From Lachnospiraceae bacterium (GTDB lineage: Bacteria > Bacillota > Clostridia > Lachnospirales > Lachnospiraceae), in NCBI GenBank assembly GCA_022774705.1, contig JALFLM010000029.1, positions 1 through 55,540 on the forward strand: a stretch of 55,540 bases of DNA, in the 5' to 3' direction. The position numbers and the translations under genes were made by a program. Positions 32,818 through 41,668 of the stretch are shown piece after piece; positions within the stretch are counted from its first letter, which is position 1, and each line of letters starts with the position of its first letter. Under the pieces are notes generated by a model. That model had not been told where the DNA came from. It ran no database searches and worked only from the letters and a program-made list of their open reading frames with translations.

Positions 32818-33510
32818 ATGCTATTGTCAAAGGATGAGGCGGCAGATCTTGTAAAAGGAGAACTGGAAGGGTATCTGCAGGGAATGGGGATCAACACGAA
32901 AAAAAACTTCCGCTGTATCAACCCGGCTCATACGGATGATACACACCCCAGTATGGGATATGATGCAAAACGTAGGAGAGTTCACTGCTTTTCCTGTAAC
33001 TGCAGTTATGATATGTTTGACTTGCTCAGTCTGGAGTATGGCTGGAAGGAGAAAGAGCTTTTCAGAAATGCCTATGAGATGTTTCATCTGGAAGTGGAAG
33101 GATATCAGATCCAGGATTCACAGGCCCGGCAGGGAAATCGGAATCCTTCGTTTTATTTAAGCCGGAAAGAAGCCAGACTGATCGGCGTGTATCTTCCCGT
33201 TCAGATCAGTGTCCCGAAAATGGAAGAAGAGTCCCTTTCTTATCAGAAAGTCCGCTGCGGCTGGCATGACTTTTTATCAGAAGATGAAATCAAATCCCTG
33301 GTGCGGACAAAATCGAAAGAGAAACTTCGGATCATGGATCAGAAGCGCGCACCGCGTCATGTAGTTGTGGAGGATACGTATCGCCAGCTTCTGAAAGACT
33401 ACCCTCATTTTCCGAAGGATAAACTGAAGGAAATTGCAGAACAATCCTGTACTTTTCCACAGGAAGAGTACGACCATATTACAAGAATCCTGAAAAGGGC
33501 TCAGGCCTGA
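32818..33510 (+). CDS. CHC2 zinc-finger (primase-type) protein
   Basis: A 230-residue protein. The N-terminal zinc finger follows the DnaG CHC2 pattern: FRCINPAHTDDTHPSMGYD with Cys33 and His38, then RRRVHCFSC with Cys57 and Cys60, and YDMFDLLSLEYG as the following helix. Toprim and helicase-binding domains of full primases are missing, so it is a stand-alone finger protein, as often found on plasmids and integrative elements. It probably binds single-stranded DNA during replication or transfer. AAAGGAGG precedes the ATG at 32818. The C-terminal half is helical and charged. Confidence 0.85.
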   Translation: MLLSKDEAADLVKGELEGYLQGMGINTKKNFRCINPAHTDDTHPSMGYDAKRRRVHCFSCNCSYDMFDLLSLEYGWKEKELFRNAYEMFHLEVEGYQIQDSQARQGNRNPSFYLSRKEARLIGVYLPVQISVPKMEEESLSYQKVRCGWHDFLSEDEIKSLVRTKSKEKLRIMDQKRAPRHVVVEDTYRQLLKDYPHFPKDKLKEIAEQSCTFPQEEYDHITRILKRAQA

Positions 33511-33515
33511 TAAGG

Positions 33516-33540
33516 GGCATCGCACATGCGGTGCCTTTTT
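33516..33540 (+). terminator. Rho-independent terminator
   Basis: GGCATCGCA pairs with TGCGGTGCC (one G-U pair), followed by five T. Confidence 0.8.
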
Positions 33541-33594
33541 CTATGCCAATCTTCCATATTATGAGCAAAATAAACTTCCAGGAAAGGAAATAGA

Positions 33595-35274
33595 ATGAAT
33601 CAGGAAACAAGAAAAAAGTGCTATCAGGAAACCTATGATTATTTACAGTCGGTTGATGGCATCAGGGATTTGAATTATGCTTATCCACCCGATCATGCAA
33701 ATTATGAATTTTCGGTTGTTTTGGATGGAATTCCCGTGGAATATCTGCTGCGGGACAAGGTGGATTTGCTTACATTAAAGGCAGTACTTCCGTTTGAAAG
33801 TCAGGATCAGGGAGAAATCCATTCATTCTGCAGGCAACTGAAAGAACACTATCACATCCATCTCACCCCGGCATCCAACAAAATTATTCTGAAGAAAACC
33901 CCTGTGTTTACCGGTGTGAATGACCGGGAAGCGGCGGAAATGATTCAAAAAGATACGAAAGACTTTATTGCCGCGGTAAAAGAAATCTCTTCTCGGTATG
34001 CCGATTTTCTGAAAAAAAAACCGGACATGCAAAAGGAAGATGTGCAGCAGAATCCAACGGAAGAGGATATCCGCACCGAACAGGAATCAGAATGTACAAT
34101 GGAAAAGGGTGTCAATTCTCCTGAAGAAGCAGCAGAGGAAGCGGAATCTGCTGTACAACCAGAAGACGGTGCGGGGCAGCTCTTTCATAACGAAGAGGAA
34201 GAAGTAAAAACAGATCTGGAACAGGCAATGCATTCGCTATATAAGGAATTATGCAGTGAATATCCGGAAGCATCCCGGCGGCTGGGAGTTCTGCTGACGG
34301 ATATGAACGCTGTTTTTGACCGGAAAATGAAACAGATGGATTACCGGGAGCAGAACTTGTCGGATTATCGGGCATCTCTGGATGAAAGAGAACGGGAAAA
34401 CGACAAACGGGAACAGGATTTCCGACTGGAATGTGACCGTATAAAAGCGGAATATGAAAGGCAGTTTCAGCAGATCGGAAGTGAAAAAAAGGAACTGGAA
34501 TTAAACTGGAAAAAGCTTAACCAGGAAAAAGAAACCCTGACTTCCTGGCAGAAAGATATTGAGACACGGGCAGAACTGGTTGACCGAATGCGCGGCGAAA
34601 AACAGGATGCGGTCAAATACCGCAGAAAGTGTGAAGAACTGCAGGAAAAAATAGAAGAACTGACCGGGCACTACCAGGAAAAAGAACAGAAATTACGGGC
34701 AGAGCTGACAGGGCTTCAGAATCAGGCACCCGGAAATGATTCCGATGAGGATTGTGAGACATTGAAACAAAAACTGGAGAGCACAGAAGAAGCATTGCAG
34801 TCAAAGGATGGGGAACTGAAGGAGTTAAGAAAAAGCCTTTATGATGCACAGTTGCTTACGACGTATCTGAAAAAAGAACTGGGCAGTGTTTTAGACGAAA
34901 AAGAACAACTGGAGCAGTTACTGAAAGAGGATCCTGCCGGCAAAGAGGAAGAAGGACAGACAGCCCGGTATCAGGAATGTTTCCGTGAATTGGGGATTCC
35001 TATGGAGCCTGTTTTGAATGAAGATGCTGTGATTATGACCGGGATGCATGAATCCTGCAAAATAGTGTTTAATCAGTCTTTCTCCATGCTTCATATGGAA
35101 AAAGCCGTCCGCAGACCGGCAAGATACCAGAAGCGGATTGATGAATGGAATCAGGAATCTATTCTGGCCGCTTATATGCTGTCCGGAAATTCCGTTATGG
35201 CGCGTGCGTCGATCCATGAAAATCTTTCAAAAATAGTACATGATATCATGGTGAAGTTTGGAGAACTCAAATGA
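33595..35274 (+). CDS. Long coiled-coil protein
   Basis: A 559-residue protein in three parts. Residues 1-130 form a small alpha/beta head (NYEFSVVLDGIPVEYLLRDK). Residues 140-210 are an acidic linker. Residues about 215-455 are a continuous coiled coil (RERENDKREQDFRLECDRIK and the like). Residues 465-559 are a C-terminal domain with FRELGIPMEPVLNEDAVIMT and ESILAAYMLSGNSVMARASI. No ATPase motif is present. Its stop overlaps the start of a one-helix membrane protein gene (35271), and a membrane-anchored repeat protein follows, so the three may assemble at the membrane. Role in DNA transfer or partition is a guess. Confidence 0.8.
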   Translation: MNQETRKKCYQETYDYLQSVDGIRDLNYAYPPDHANYEFSVVLDGIPVEYLLRDKVDLLTLKAVLPFESQDQGEIHSFCRQLKEHYHIHLTPASNKIILKKTPVFTGVNDREAAEMIQKDTKDFIAAVKEISSRYADFLKKKPDMQKEDVQQNPTEEDIRTEQESECTMEKGVNSPEEAAEEAESAVQPEDGAGQLFHNEEEEVKTDLEQAMHSLYKELCSEYPEASRRLGVLLTDMNAVFDRKMKQMDYREQNLSDYRASLDERERENDKREQDFRLECDRIKAEYERQFQQIGSEKKELELNWKKLNQEKETLTSWQKDIETRAELVDRMRGEKQDAVKYRRKCEELQEKIEELTGHYQEKEQKLRAELTGLQNQAPGNDSDEDCETLKQKLESTEEALQSKDGELKELRKSLYDAQLLTTYLKKELGSVLDEKEQLEQLLKEDPAGKEEEGQTARYQECFRELGIPMEPVLNEDAVIMTGMHESCKIVFNQSFSMLHMEKAVRRPARYQKRIDEWNQESILAAYMLSGNSVMARASIHENLSKIVHDIMVKFGELK

Positions 35275-35681
35275 TGGAAGAGATAATGCACTACCTGATT
35301 TCGCTTCACCCGGGCAGACTGTTTTGTAATATCATGTTTTTCTGTATTGTCGTGCTTTTCTCCGTGATAGTTTATGACAAAAAGCTGAAAAGAGCCTCTG
35401 CGGAAAACTATATCCGCTATTTCCGTTCATATTATGCCGAAAGCAAAAGCATGCGCAGAGCATGGGAGAACATGGTTTCCCACAGCGCACCGGACTGTAT
35501 GGAATGTCAGATCATCCAAAAGGCACTTTTTTATCTGGATCACTCCATCTGTCCGGATTATAAAACTGCGGCAAAGATGATTGAATCGTATTTTGAAAGT
35601 GCCAGGGTGGAAGAACTGCACCGGCCCTGTCTTGATGCGTTGCAGCGAGACGGAATCTTAAGATTGGAACAGAAGGGGTGA
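35271..35681 (+). CDS. Single-pass membrane protein, unknown
   Basis: A 136-residue protein with one transmembrane helix (about 17-36, LFCNIMFFCIVVLFSVIVYD) and a cytoplasmic helical domain with three cysteines (CMECQI, SICPDY, RPCLD). Its ATG overlaps the coiled-coil gene stop, and it ends four bases before the next gene, so the three genes are one operon. No family recognised. Confidence 0.72.
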   Translation: MMEEIMHYLISLHPGRLFCNIMFFCIVVLFSVIVYDKKLKRASAENYIRYFRSYYAESKSMRRAWENMVSHSAPDCMECQIIQKALFYLDHSICPDYKTAAKMIESYFESARVEELHRPCLDALQRDGILRLEQKG

Positions 35682-35685
35682 CCGC

Positions 35686-36966
35686 ATGGAAAAGGGAAAA
35701 GAATTTCTGAAACCGTTCATCATTCCGGGCCTCATCATAACCGTAATGCTGATCGTGGCATTGACGGCTGCCAGAATGGTACTGCCAGTTCTTGAAGAAA
35801 AGGAAAATGAGGAAACCCGGATCATAAAAATCACGGCAGTAAATGACAAAAAATATGAAATACAGGAAGAAATTGCACCGGAAGATTTTACGGTAACAGC
35901 AGAGTTTGATAATGGAAAAGAAGAGGAACTGGATGTTGACGCGTATGAGATATCCGATACATATGTGCAGCCGGTTGGTGAAAAAACGGAAATTACGGTA
36001 ACCCTAAAGGATGACAGCAGGATTTACTGTAAGATGGAAGTCGCTGCGAAAAGGGAAAGAATTCTGGGATTCCATTGTGGGTATCCGGATGAATCAAAAG
36101 TAGTTGCCGTGCTTTACAGCAACGGGGAATTGTCTTTTGAAGGAGAAGGGGATACGCTGCAGTTTGAAGCAGGGGAATTCCCCTGGATGAATTATGAGGG
36201 GCGGGAGGACTATCCGATCTGTTCCGTGTCGTTTGGTGAACGGGTTTCACCCGGCATCATGGACAACTGGTTCCGGGATATGGATACATTGACCTATGTG
36301 TCAAAGCTTCCATCCAGTGTAAAAAGCCTGTCCGGCACGTTTCAGGATTGCGATGGTCTGATCTTTGGAGCAGACTGGAGCAGCTGCAATGAATTACTTG
36401 ATATCTCATCGGTATACGAGGACTGTGACTGCCTTGCTTCTGTACCGGCGGTTCCCGCCAGTGTCCGCATTGCAGATTATGCCTGCGCAAATTGCGGTTC
36501 TCTTCAAACATCACCGGACCTGACTAAAGCAGAAAATCTGGTCAGCGCCTATGCGATGTTTTATAACTGTAAAAAATTAACAAAAACCTCAATTGCCCCC
36601 AGGCTCCAAAACATATCATCCATGTACGAACGCTGCATCAATCTGCAGGAAATACCGGAATTACCGGAAACCGTCACAGAGATGGACAGTACATTTTCCA
36701 GGGATTTTTCGCTGAAAAGTCTGCCCGCAATTCCACCAAATGTAAAGGATCTTGACAGCTGTTTTCGTGGATGTATTCATGCCGGCGGAACTCTCGTAAT
36801 TGACGCAAATCCAAACTATTATTCCAATTTTCTGGATGATGCCATCAGTGCAACCCGGCTTGATCTGACCGGATCATCAGAGATGTTAAATGAACTTGGA
36901 CTGGAGGCAGATAACAGGAATGTTACGGTAAATGGAGAAGTTCCTGGAAAAGAAGAAGTGCATTAA
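35686..36966 (+). CDS. Membrane-anchored protein with BspA/LRR-like repeats
   Basis: A 426-residue protein. One N-terminal transmembrane anchor (residues 9-35) leaves the rest outside. Residues 45-125 resemble a bacterial Ig-like domain (KYEIQEEIAPEDFTVTAEFD). Residues about 190-400 consist of irregular leucine-rich/BspA-type units: LSGTFQDCDGL, ISSVYEDCDCLASVPAVPAS, MFYNCKKLTKTS, SMYERCINLQEIPELPETV, STFSRDFSLKSLPAIPPNV, SCFRGC. The pattern x-FxxCxxLxxxPxxP is clear. Such domains bind host or partner surfaces, so a contact or mating-pair role is reasonable. Last gene of the 33595-36966 operon. Confidence 0.8.
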   Translation: MEKGKEFLKPFIIPGLIITVMLIVALTAARMVLPVLEEKENEETRIIKITAVNDKKYEIQEEIAPEDFTVTAEFDNGKEEELDVDAYEISDTYVQPVGEKTEITVTLKDDSRIYCKMEVAAKRERILGFHCGYPDESKVVAVLYSNGELSFEGEGDTLQFEAGEFPWMNYEGREDYPICSVSFGERVSPGIMDNWFRDMDTLTYVSKLPSSVKSLSGTFQDCDGLIFGADWSSCNELLDISSVYEDCDCLASVPAVPASVRIADYACANCGSLQTSPDLTKAENLVSAYAMFYNCKKLTKTSIAPRLQNISSMYERCINLQEIPELPETVTEMDSTFSRDFSLKSLPAIPPNVKDLDSCFRGCIHAGGTLVIDANPNYYSNFLDDAISATRLDLTGSSEMLNELGLEADNRNVTVNGEVPGKEEVH

Positions 36967-37185
36967 ATTCTGCCTGTTGTGTCAGGAAAATCTGTACGGA
37001 TTCAATCCGGTTTCACAGCAGAAATTGCAGGATACGACAAATGACAGGTACCATTGGCGGAAAACAGGACCGGCGATATCGATATGCTTGAATTTTAGTG
37101 GGCTGTGAAGTACAATAAAATAAAGAATAATTAATATGCTTGTGAATTGCAATGATCTGATCAGAGTTTCTGACAGGGGAAGGAA

Positions 37186-38769
37186 GTGTATCGGGAAGTG
37201 GGTATTTATCTGAATCCGGGAGGCGGAGCTTTTCAGGAAGCGGTTTCTTCTGAAATATATGTGGATAAAACAGAATTGATTCAATATACCAATCGGGTGT
37301 TGAAAACATTACAGAAATATATCTGTGTAAGCAGGCCGCGGAGATTCGGGAAGTCTACAGCGGCGAATATGCTTGTCGCTTATTATGGAAGAGGAGAAGA
37401 CAGCAGAGGATTATTTAAAGGACTTAAAATAGAAAAAGAACCGTCATTTGACCAGCATTTAAATCAGTATAATGTGATTTTTTTGAATATGCAGGATTTT
37501 CTCAGCAGAACTCATAATGTTGATAAAATGAAAGCCCTTCTGGAAAAAAGGCTGCTGAGAGATTTGCTGAGGGCTTATCCGGATGTGGATTATCTGGATC
37601 AGACCGATTTAATCGGGGTATTGGAGGATATTTATGCGGAATGCAGAATTCCGTTTATATTTGTTATTGATGAATGGGACTGCATTTTCCGGGAAAATAA
37701 GGATAATGCAGCTGCGCAGAAAATGTATCTGGATTTTCTAAGAAACCTGTTAAAAGACAAAACATATGTGGCGCTGGCATATATGACAGGAATTCTCCCA
37801 GTCAAGAAATATGGGACGCATTCGGCGTTGAATATGTTTGATGAATTCTCCATGACAAACCCCAGACAGCTGGCTGAATTTGTAGGATTCACAGAGTCAG
37901 AAGTAAAGTCTTTATGCAGGCGGTATGATATGGATTTCGAGGAGACCAAACGATGGTATGATGGATATCGTTTCGGAAATCTGGAACATATATACAGCCC
38001 CAGGTCTGTTGTGAGTGCCATGCTCAGCAGATGTTTTGACAGTTACTGGAATCAGACAGAAACCTTTGAAGCTCTGCGGGATTACATCGTTATGAATTAT
38101 GCTGGTTTGAAAGATATGGTAATAGAGCTGCTGGCAGGAAAAAATAAAAGAATTAATATCAGTAAATTTACCAATGATATGACAACTTTCAAAAGTGCGG
38201 ATGACGTATTGACGCTTCTGATCCATCTGGGTTATCTGGGATATGATTATACTGCACAGGAAGTATTTATTCCCAACTCAGAGGTTGCTTCTGAATTTTG
38301 TAATGCAGTGGAGGATGCCGGCTGGGAGAGTGTCATAAACGCGGTACGCCGTTCCGACGCGTTATTAAAAGCAACTTGGAAAGGGGACAGTGACGCTGTA
38401 GCCAGAGCAGTGGAAGAAGCTCATTTCGAAACCTCTGTCTTAAAGTATAACGATGAAAACTCTCTGGCCTGCGTGATCGCTCTGGCATACTACAGTGCCA
38501 GGGAATACTATATGGAAATCCGGGAGCTACCGGCAGGACGGGGATTTGCAGATATTGTTTATCTGCCCAGAAAGAATCATCCGGACAAACCGGCAATGAT
38601 TGTGGAATTAAAATGGAATCAGTCTGCTGAAGGAGCAATCGAACAGATCAGGGAGAAGAAGTACGTAAAAGCGTTGGAGGGTTATACTGGATCTGTTTTA
38701 CTGGTGGCAGTCAATTATGATAAGAGCAGCAAGGTCCATCAGTGTATAATTCGTGAGATTATTTGCTGA
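37186..38769 (+). CDS. AAA-ATPase-like protein with PD-(D/E)XK nuclease domain
   Basis: A 527-residue protein of the AAA-ATPase_like plus PDDEXK_9 type, frequent in multiple copies in Clostridia and Bacteroidetes. The N-terminal marker GIYLNPGGGAFQEAVSSEIY followed by VDKT leads to Walker A SRPRRFGKST (about 50-59). FIFVIDEWD is the Walker B strand (about 153-161). The middle contains WYDGYRFG. The C-terminus has the nuclease core: GFADIVYLP supplies the Asp and MIVELKWN the E-x-K. It starts at GTG 37186 after AGGGGAAGGAA. Function in the family is unsettled; defence or mobile-DNA roles have been suggested. Confidence 0.9.
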   Translation: MYREVGIYLNPGGGAFQEAVSSEIYVDKTELIQYTNRVLKTLQKYICVSRPRRFGKSTAANMLVAYYGRGEDSRGLFKGLKIEKEPSFDQHLNQYNVIFLNMQDFLSRTHNVDKMKALLEKRLLRDLLRAYPDVDYLDQTDLIGVLEDIYAECRIPFIFVIDEWDCIFRENKDNAAAQKMYLDFLRNLLKDKTYVALAYMTGILPVKKYGTHSALNMFDEFSMTNPRQLAEFVGFTESEVKSLCRRYDMDFEETKRWYDGYRFGNLEHIYSPRSVVSAMLSRCFDSYWNQTETFEALRDYIVMNYAGLKDMVIELLAGKNKRINISKFTNDMTTFKSADDVLTLLIHLGYLGYDYTAQEVFIPNSEVASEFCNAVEDAGWESVINAVRRSDALLKATWKGDSDAVARAVEEAHFETSVLKYNDENSLACVIALAYYSAREYYMEIRELPAGRGFADIVYLPRKNHPDKPAMIVELKWNQSAEGAIEQIREKKYVKALEGYTGSVLLVAVNYDKSSKVHQCIIREIIC

Positions 38770-38830
38770 AAAATATAGCTTATACAGATGGCATAACTGA
38801 TTTTGAAAAGCTGCGGATTCAGAGATTCAG

Positions 38831-38875
38831 GCACTTATCCATGGGATTCTATCCTTTTTGGATAAGTGCTTTTTT
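38831..38875 (+). terminator. Strong rho-independent terminator
   Basis: GCACTTATCC (38831-38840) pairs perfectly with GGATAAGTGC (38860-38869), followed by six T. On the minus strand the same stem would follow the gene ending at 38884. Confidence 0.85.
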
Positions 38876-38883
38876 CCGTATAT

Positions 38884-39570
38884 TCAGCAATTTTCACGGG
38901 ACACGATGGTCTGATCATGAATCATCTCTTTCTTAAACTGACTCTCAAAAGAGTAATAGCAGTAGTACAATTCACTGGCAGGATCATTGGATGTGATATA
39001 GTGGATGCAGTCGATAATGTTGATGTCAAACTGGTCAGCAGGAGTGCGAAGTTTGAATTCACATAAAAAGCGGTTCCCTTCGGGTGACAGGATAAATCGG
39101 TACAGTTCATCGCAGGAGCGGAATGTTTTATAGTTCTCAAACAGGTATTTCAGGCAGACACTGAAGCGGTAGAATCCGTCCGATCCAAAAAAATATTCCC
39201 TGGGAAACTGCCTGGTTTCATCCAGCACGTTCTGATAGATTTCTTCGATCATCTCATATCTTTTATAACGGATCTTTGTGGGATAAAGAAGTGAAAGAAT
39301 GTATTTGGGGTTACCATAAGTAACCTCCGCTGGCCAGCGGATGTAAGCGAGTAATCTGCTGAGCTTCATAGTTTCAATGATGTAATTATCAAATTTTTCT
39401 TTTGCTTCTTCCATATCCCAGCCAAGTATATATTCGATGCAGTACCGGATGCAGGACAGGGCTTTCTGCTCATTTGAGCCGCCGGGTTCATCATTATAAA
39501 AATTATGCGCTCCGATCCCTTTTATCCGGCCGATCAGGGTATTTTCATATTCATAAATAATTACGTCCAT
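38884..39570 (-). CDS. Hypothetical protein, unknown
   Basis: A 228-residue acidic, Tyr-rich, helical protein (MDVIIYEYENTLIGRIKGIG; later KFDNYIIETMKLSRLLAYIR). It has no signal, membrane segment or recognised motif. GAGAGGG precedes the ATG at 39570. It is transcribed away from a probable small RNA and parB, with only 17 bp between its start codon and the small-RNA promoter. Regulation of this gene by transcription across that region is possible. Confidence 0.7.
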   Translation of the reverse strand: MDVIIYEYENTLIGRIKGIGAHNFYNDEPGGSNEQKALSCIRYCIEYILGWDMEEAKEKFDNYIIETMKLSRLLAYIRWPAEVTYGNPKYILSLLYPTKIRYKRYEMIEEIYQNVLDETRQFPREYFFGSDGFYRFSVCLKYLFENYKTFRSCDELYRFILSPEGNRFLCEFKLRTPADQFDINIIDCIHYITSNDPASELYYCYYSFESQFKKEMIHDQTIVSRENC

Positions 39571-39586
39571 ATTTATCCCTCTCTGC

Positions 39587-39615
39587 TTGCCCTATTTTTA
39601 TTTTCTGTGTATAAT
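39587..39615 (+). promoter_or_regulatory. Strong sigma-A promoter
   Basis: TTGCCC (39587-39592) and a perfect TATAAT (39610-39615) are exactly 17 bp apart. Transcription should start near 39622, at the base of a structured RNA. Confidence 0.8.
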
Positions 39616-39621
39616 CATTAT

Positions 39622-39687
39622 CAGGTCCCCAGCCATTAAGAGTATTTCTCGGCAGATGCTCTTTTTACGGTATTGTGGGGCCTTTTT
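39622..39687 (+). ncRNA. Probable small structured RNA or parB leader attenuator
   Basis: The ~66-nt transcript expected from the promoter at 39587 folds compactly. The outer stem is GG-CCCCA (39624-39631, one bulged T) with TGGGGCC (39676-39682), followed by five T. The inner stem is AAGAGTAT (39638-39645) with ATGCTCTT (39656-39663), also followed by T. No ORF of note is inside. It is either a free small RNA, for instance a copy-number or partition regulator, or a transcription attenuator in front of parB at 39815. Not matched to a known riboswitch. Confidence 0.55.
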
Positions 39688-39727
39688 CAGTTCAGTCGTT
39701 AATTTCAGTAAGGATTCTGGAATTAAT

Positions 39728-39790
39728 ATGGATGATTATTTTTTCGCAGATGATAATGATGTACCATTTTATAAGAAAGTGTTGATTTAA
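39728..39790 (+). CDS. Possible 20-residue peptide upstream of parB
   Basis: ATG at 39728 encodes the acidic MDDYFFADDNDVPFYKKVLI, ending 24 bp before parB. AAGGA lies 12 bp upstream. It is short and without homologue known to me; it could be a leader. Confidence 0.3.
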   Translation: MDDYFFADDNDVPFYKKVLI

Positions 39791-39814
39791 AAAAATTACA
39801 TAAGGAGCAGATAA

Positions 39815-41062
39815 ATGGAGAATTACAATATTATCACTGACGGGGAACTGCGGAGAATTGAGCTTTCTCTGCTGATTCCCAGTCCGCTGAATAATTATCC
39901 GATTGGAGATATTACATCATTGATGGGAAGCATTAAGAGCTGTGGGCTGATCACGCCTCTTTCCGTAATCGGCCCTGCAAATGATGGAACCTATACAATT
40001 CTTGCAGGTGAACGTAGAATAACTGCGATACGTAATCTGATTGATTCCGGTGATTATTCCCTGGATTCCCTTCCCTGCTACGTTCTTGGTCCGATTACCA
40101 TGCCTGAAATTGAGCAGAAACTGATTATTGAAAGTTCAAATCTGGAATCGCGGGATGAAGCAGAGTATAATAAGAACGAACATCGGATGAATATCATCCG
40201 CTTATTAAAGAAAATGGCTGATGATGGGTCAATCAAACACAGTCAGATTGTGGAACGGGCAGGGTACTACATGAAGGGTTCTGCTCGATACCGGAAGATG
40301 TTTTTGCAGGTCTTTGAAAATGCCAATCCCATCGTAAGAGGTTTGATGGAAAAAGGGAAAATCAAAGTTACAGACGCTTCCAAGCTTTCCTATCTGCCGG
40401 ATGAAGCCCAGGAAGAGATTATAGCACAGGTACAGATGGGTGGAGATCTGGAATCCCTGTATCAGGCATATAAAAACCGGGATACGGATACCGATGATTT
40501 ATCGGTAAGAGAGGACAAATCAGATGAGGTGCGCAATCAAAGAGAGACCGTTGGGCAGGAAACAAATTTCCGGAATTTTTATCCCGGTTATGACATGGTT
40601 GGTCCATCTGATGGGAAAATGCCAGTCCCCATGGAAGAAAGGGAATCGGCCCCCAAAACAGTTGAGGACAGTAAAAAAACTGTTTCGGAAACCCAAGTTG
40701 AAACGCGATTGGAAAGACCACAAAAACCGGCATTTAACCGGCAGAAAGTTCTGGATGCACTTGGCATGGGTGCGGAATTTGAAGACCAGCTGCTGGATAT
40801 GGAGTATTATGAGGGAACCGATTCTTACTATAACGATTATATCAAGTCGGATACATCCAGTATGAATCTGGATACAACCGGTGAATTGGGCAGGGTTACC
40901 AGCTATTCTTCCGGCTCGTCCAATGAAAAGCTTGTAAAGAACCGGGATGCGGAGATTGTTGTCAAATGGTGCAGGCGGATCATGAATCAGCAGGAAGATC
41001 TTTCCGATGATGATCTGGAGGCGGTTGAGGTTTGTAAAGAGCTGGTGGAGTATTTGGCGTAA
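39815..41062 (+). CDS. parB: ParB/Spo0J-family partition protein
   Basis: A 415-residue protein. The N-terminal ParB domain is recognised by LIPSPLNNYPIGDITSLMGS, IKSCGLITPLSVI and the nucleotide-binding motif GERRITA (residues 65-71), with a helical DNA-binding region around 120-215. Residues 220-330 are a polar linker, and the C-terminus is helical and acidic (LSDDDLEAVEVCKELVEYLA). No ParA is present within the window and I saw no canonical 16-bp parS. ParB proteins without an adjacent ParA occur on integrative elements and plasmids, where they may act in partition or gene regulation. AAGGAG precedes the ATG. A probable small RNA lies in its leader. Confidence 0.85.
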   Translation: MENYNIITDGELRRIELSLLIPSPLNNYPIGDITSLMGSIKSCGLITPLSVIGPANDGTYTILAGERRITAIRNLIDSGDYSLDSLPCYVLGPITMPEIEQKLIIESSNLESRDEAEYNKNEHRMNIIRLLKKMADDGSIKHSQIVERAGYYMKGSARYRKMFLQVFENANPIVRGLMEKGKIKVTDASKLSYLPDEAQEEIIAQVQMGGDLESLYQAYKNRDTDTDDLSVREDKSDEVRNQRETVGQETNFRNFYPGYDMVGPSDGKMPVPMEERESAPKTVEDSKKTVSETQVETRLERPQKPAFNRQKVLDALGMGAEFEDQLLDMEYYEGTDSYYNDYIKSDTSSMNLDTTGELGRVTSYSSGSSNEKLVKNRDAEIVVKWCRRIMNQQEDLSDDDLEAVEVCKELVEYLA

Positions 41063-41175
41063 AACATAGCCCGGTTATGTAGTCAACCGGGACAGTTTGT
41101 GATAAAATTCTGATGTGATGTACCGGACATGATTCGATGGATTCGGTAAATAACCGTAATGGAGGAAATTAGTAA

Positions 41176-41604
41176 ATGAATGATAGTGATAGCTTGGATC
41201 GGTTCCTGATCGCACAGCAAAATTATTATCGAACTGCTCTGCAGGAGATTAAATCCGGACGGAAACAGAGTCACTGGATATGGTATATTTTTCCACAGAT
41301 CGCAGGCCTGGGGTACAGCGAGACCGCCCGGTATTATGCCATAAAGGATATGAATGAAGCAAAGGCGTTTTTGGAGAATTCAACTCTGAAGAAAAATCTG
41401 GTTGAAATCTCGCAGGCTCTGCTGGAAGTGGACTCTGACGATGCCGTTAGGGTGATGGGGTGGCCGGATAATCTGAAACTGAAATCTTCCATGACATTGT
41501 TTGCGCTGGCAGAGCCGGAATGCGAAGTATTTCAGAAAGTGCTGGATAAATTCTTTCAGGGAGAAAAAGATGAGAAAACAATAGGAATTCTGTTCAATCA
41601 ATAA
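41176..41604 (+). CDS. DUF1810-family protein
   Basis: A 142-residue protein that matches the DUF1810 pattern over its whole length. LDRFLIAQQNYYRTALQEIK leads into GRKQSHWIWYIFPQIAGLGY, then YAIKDMNEAKAFLEN, and SSMTLFALAEPECEVFQKVL with FFQGEKDEKTI at the end. The family is widespread and biochemically poorly known. GGAGG lies before the ATG at 41176. A hairpin that could act as its terminator also covers the next gene's ribosome binding site. Confidence 0.88.
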   Translation: MNDSDSLDRFLIAQQNYYRTALQEIKSGRKQSHWIWYIFPQIAGLGYSETARYYAIKDMNEAKAFLENSTLKKNLVEISQALLEVDSDDAVRVMGWPDNLKLKSSMTLFALAEPECEVFQKVLDKFFQGEKDEKTIGILFNQ

Positions 41605-41630
41605 ATCAGGATAACGTATCAGGAAAATGG

Positions 41631-41664
41631 AAACCTCCATATTAATGAAAAAATATGGAGGTTT
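41631..41664 (+). promoter_or_regulatory. Hairpin that hides the ribosome binding site of the next gene
   Basis: AAACCTCCATATT (41631-41643) and AATATGGAGGTTT (41652-41664) form a perfect 13-bp stem with an eight-base loop. The only ribosome binding site for the gene at 41669, GGAGG (41657-41661), is in the right arm and pairs with CCTCC of the left arm. The stem could end upstream transcripts (TTTT follows) or block translation until opened. Confidence 0.75.
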
Positions 41665-41668
41665 TATG

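Noticed and set aside
39815-41062. ParB taken as proof of a plasmid
   Set aside because: ParB-like proteins also occur on integrative elements, and neither ParA, parS nor a replication initiator was identified in the window.
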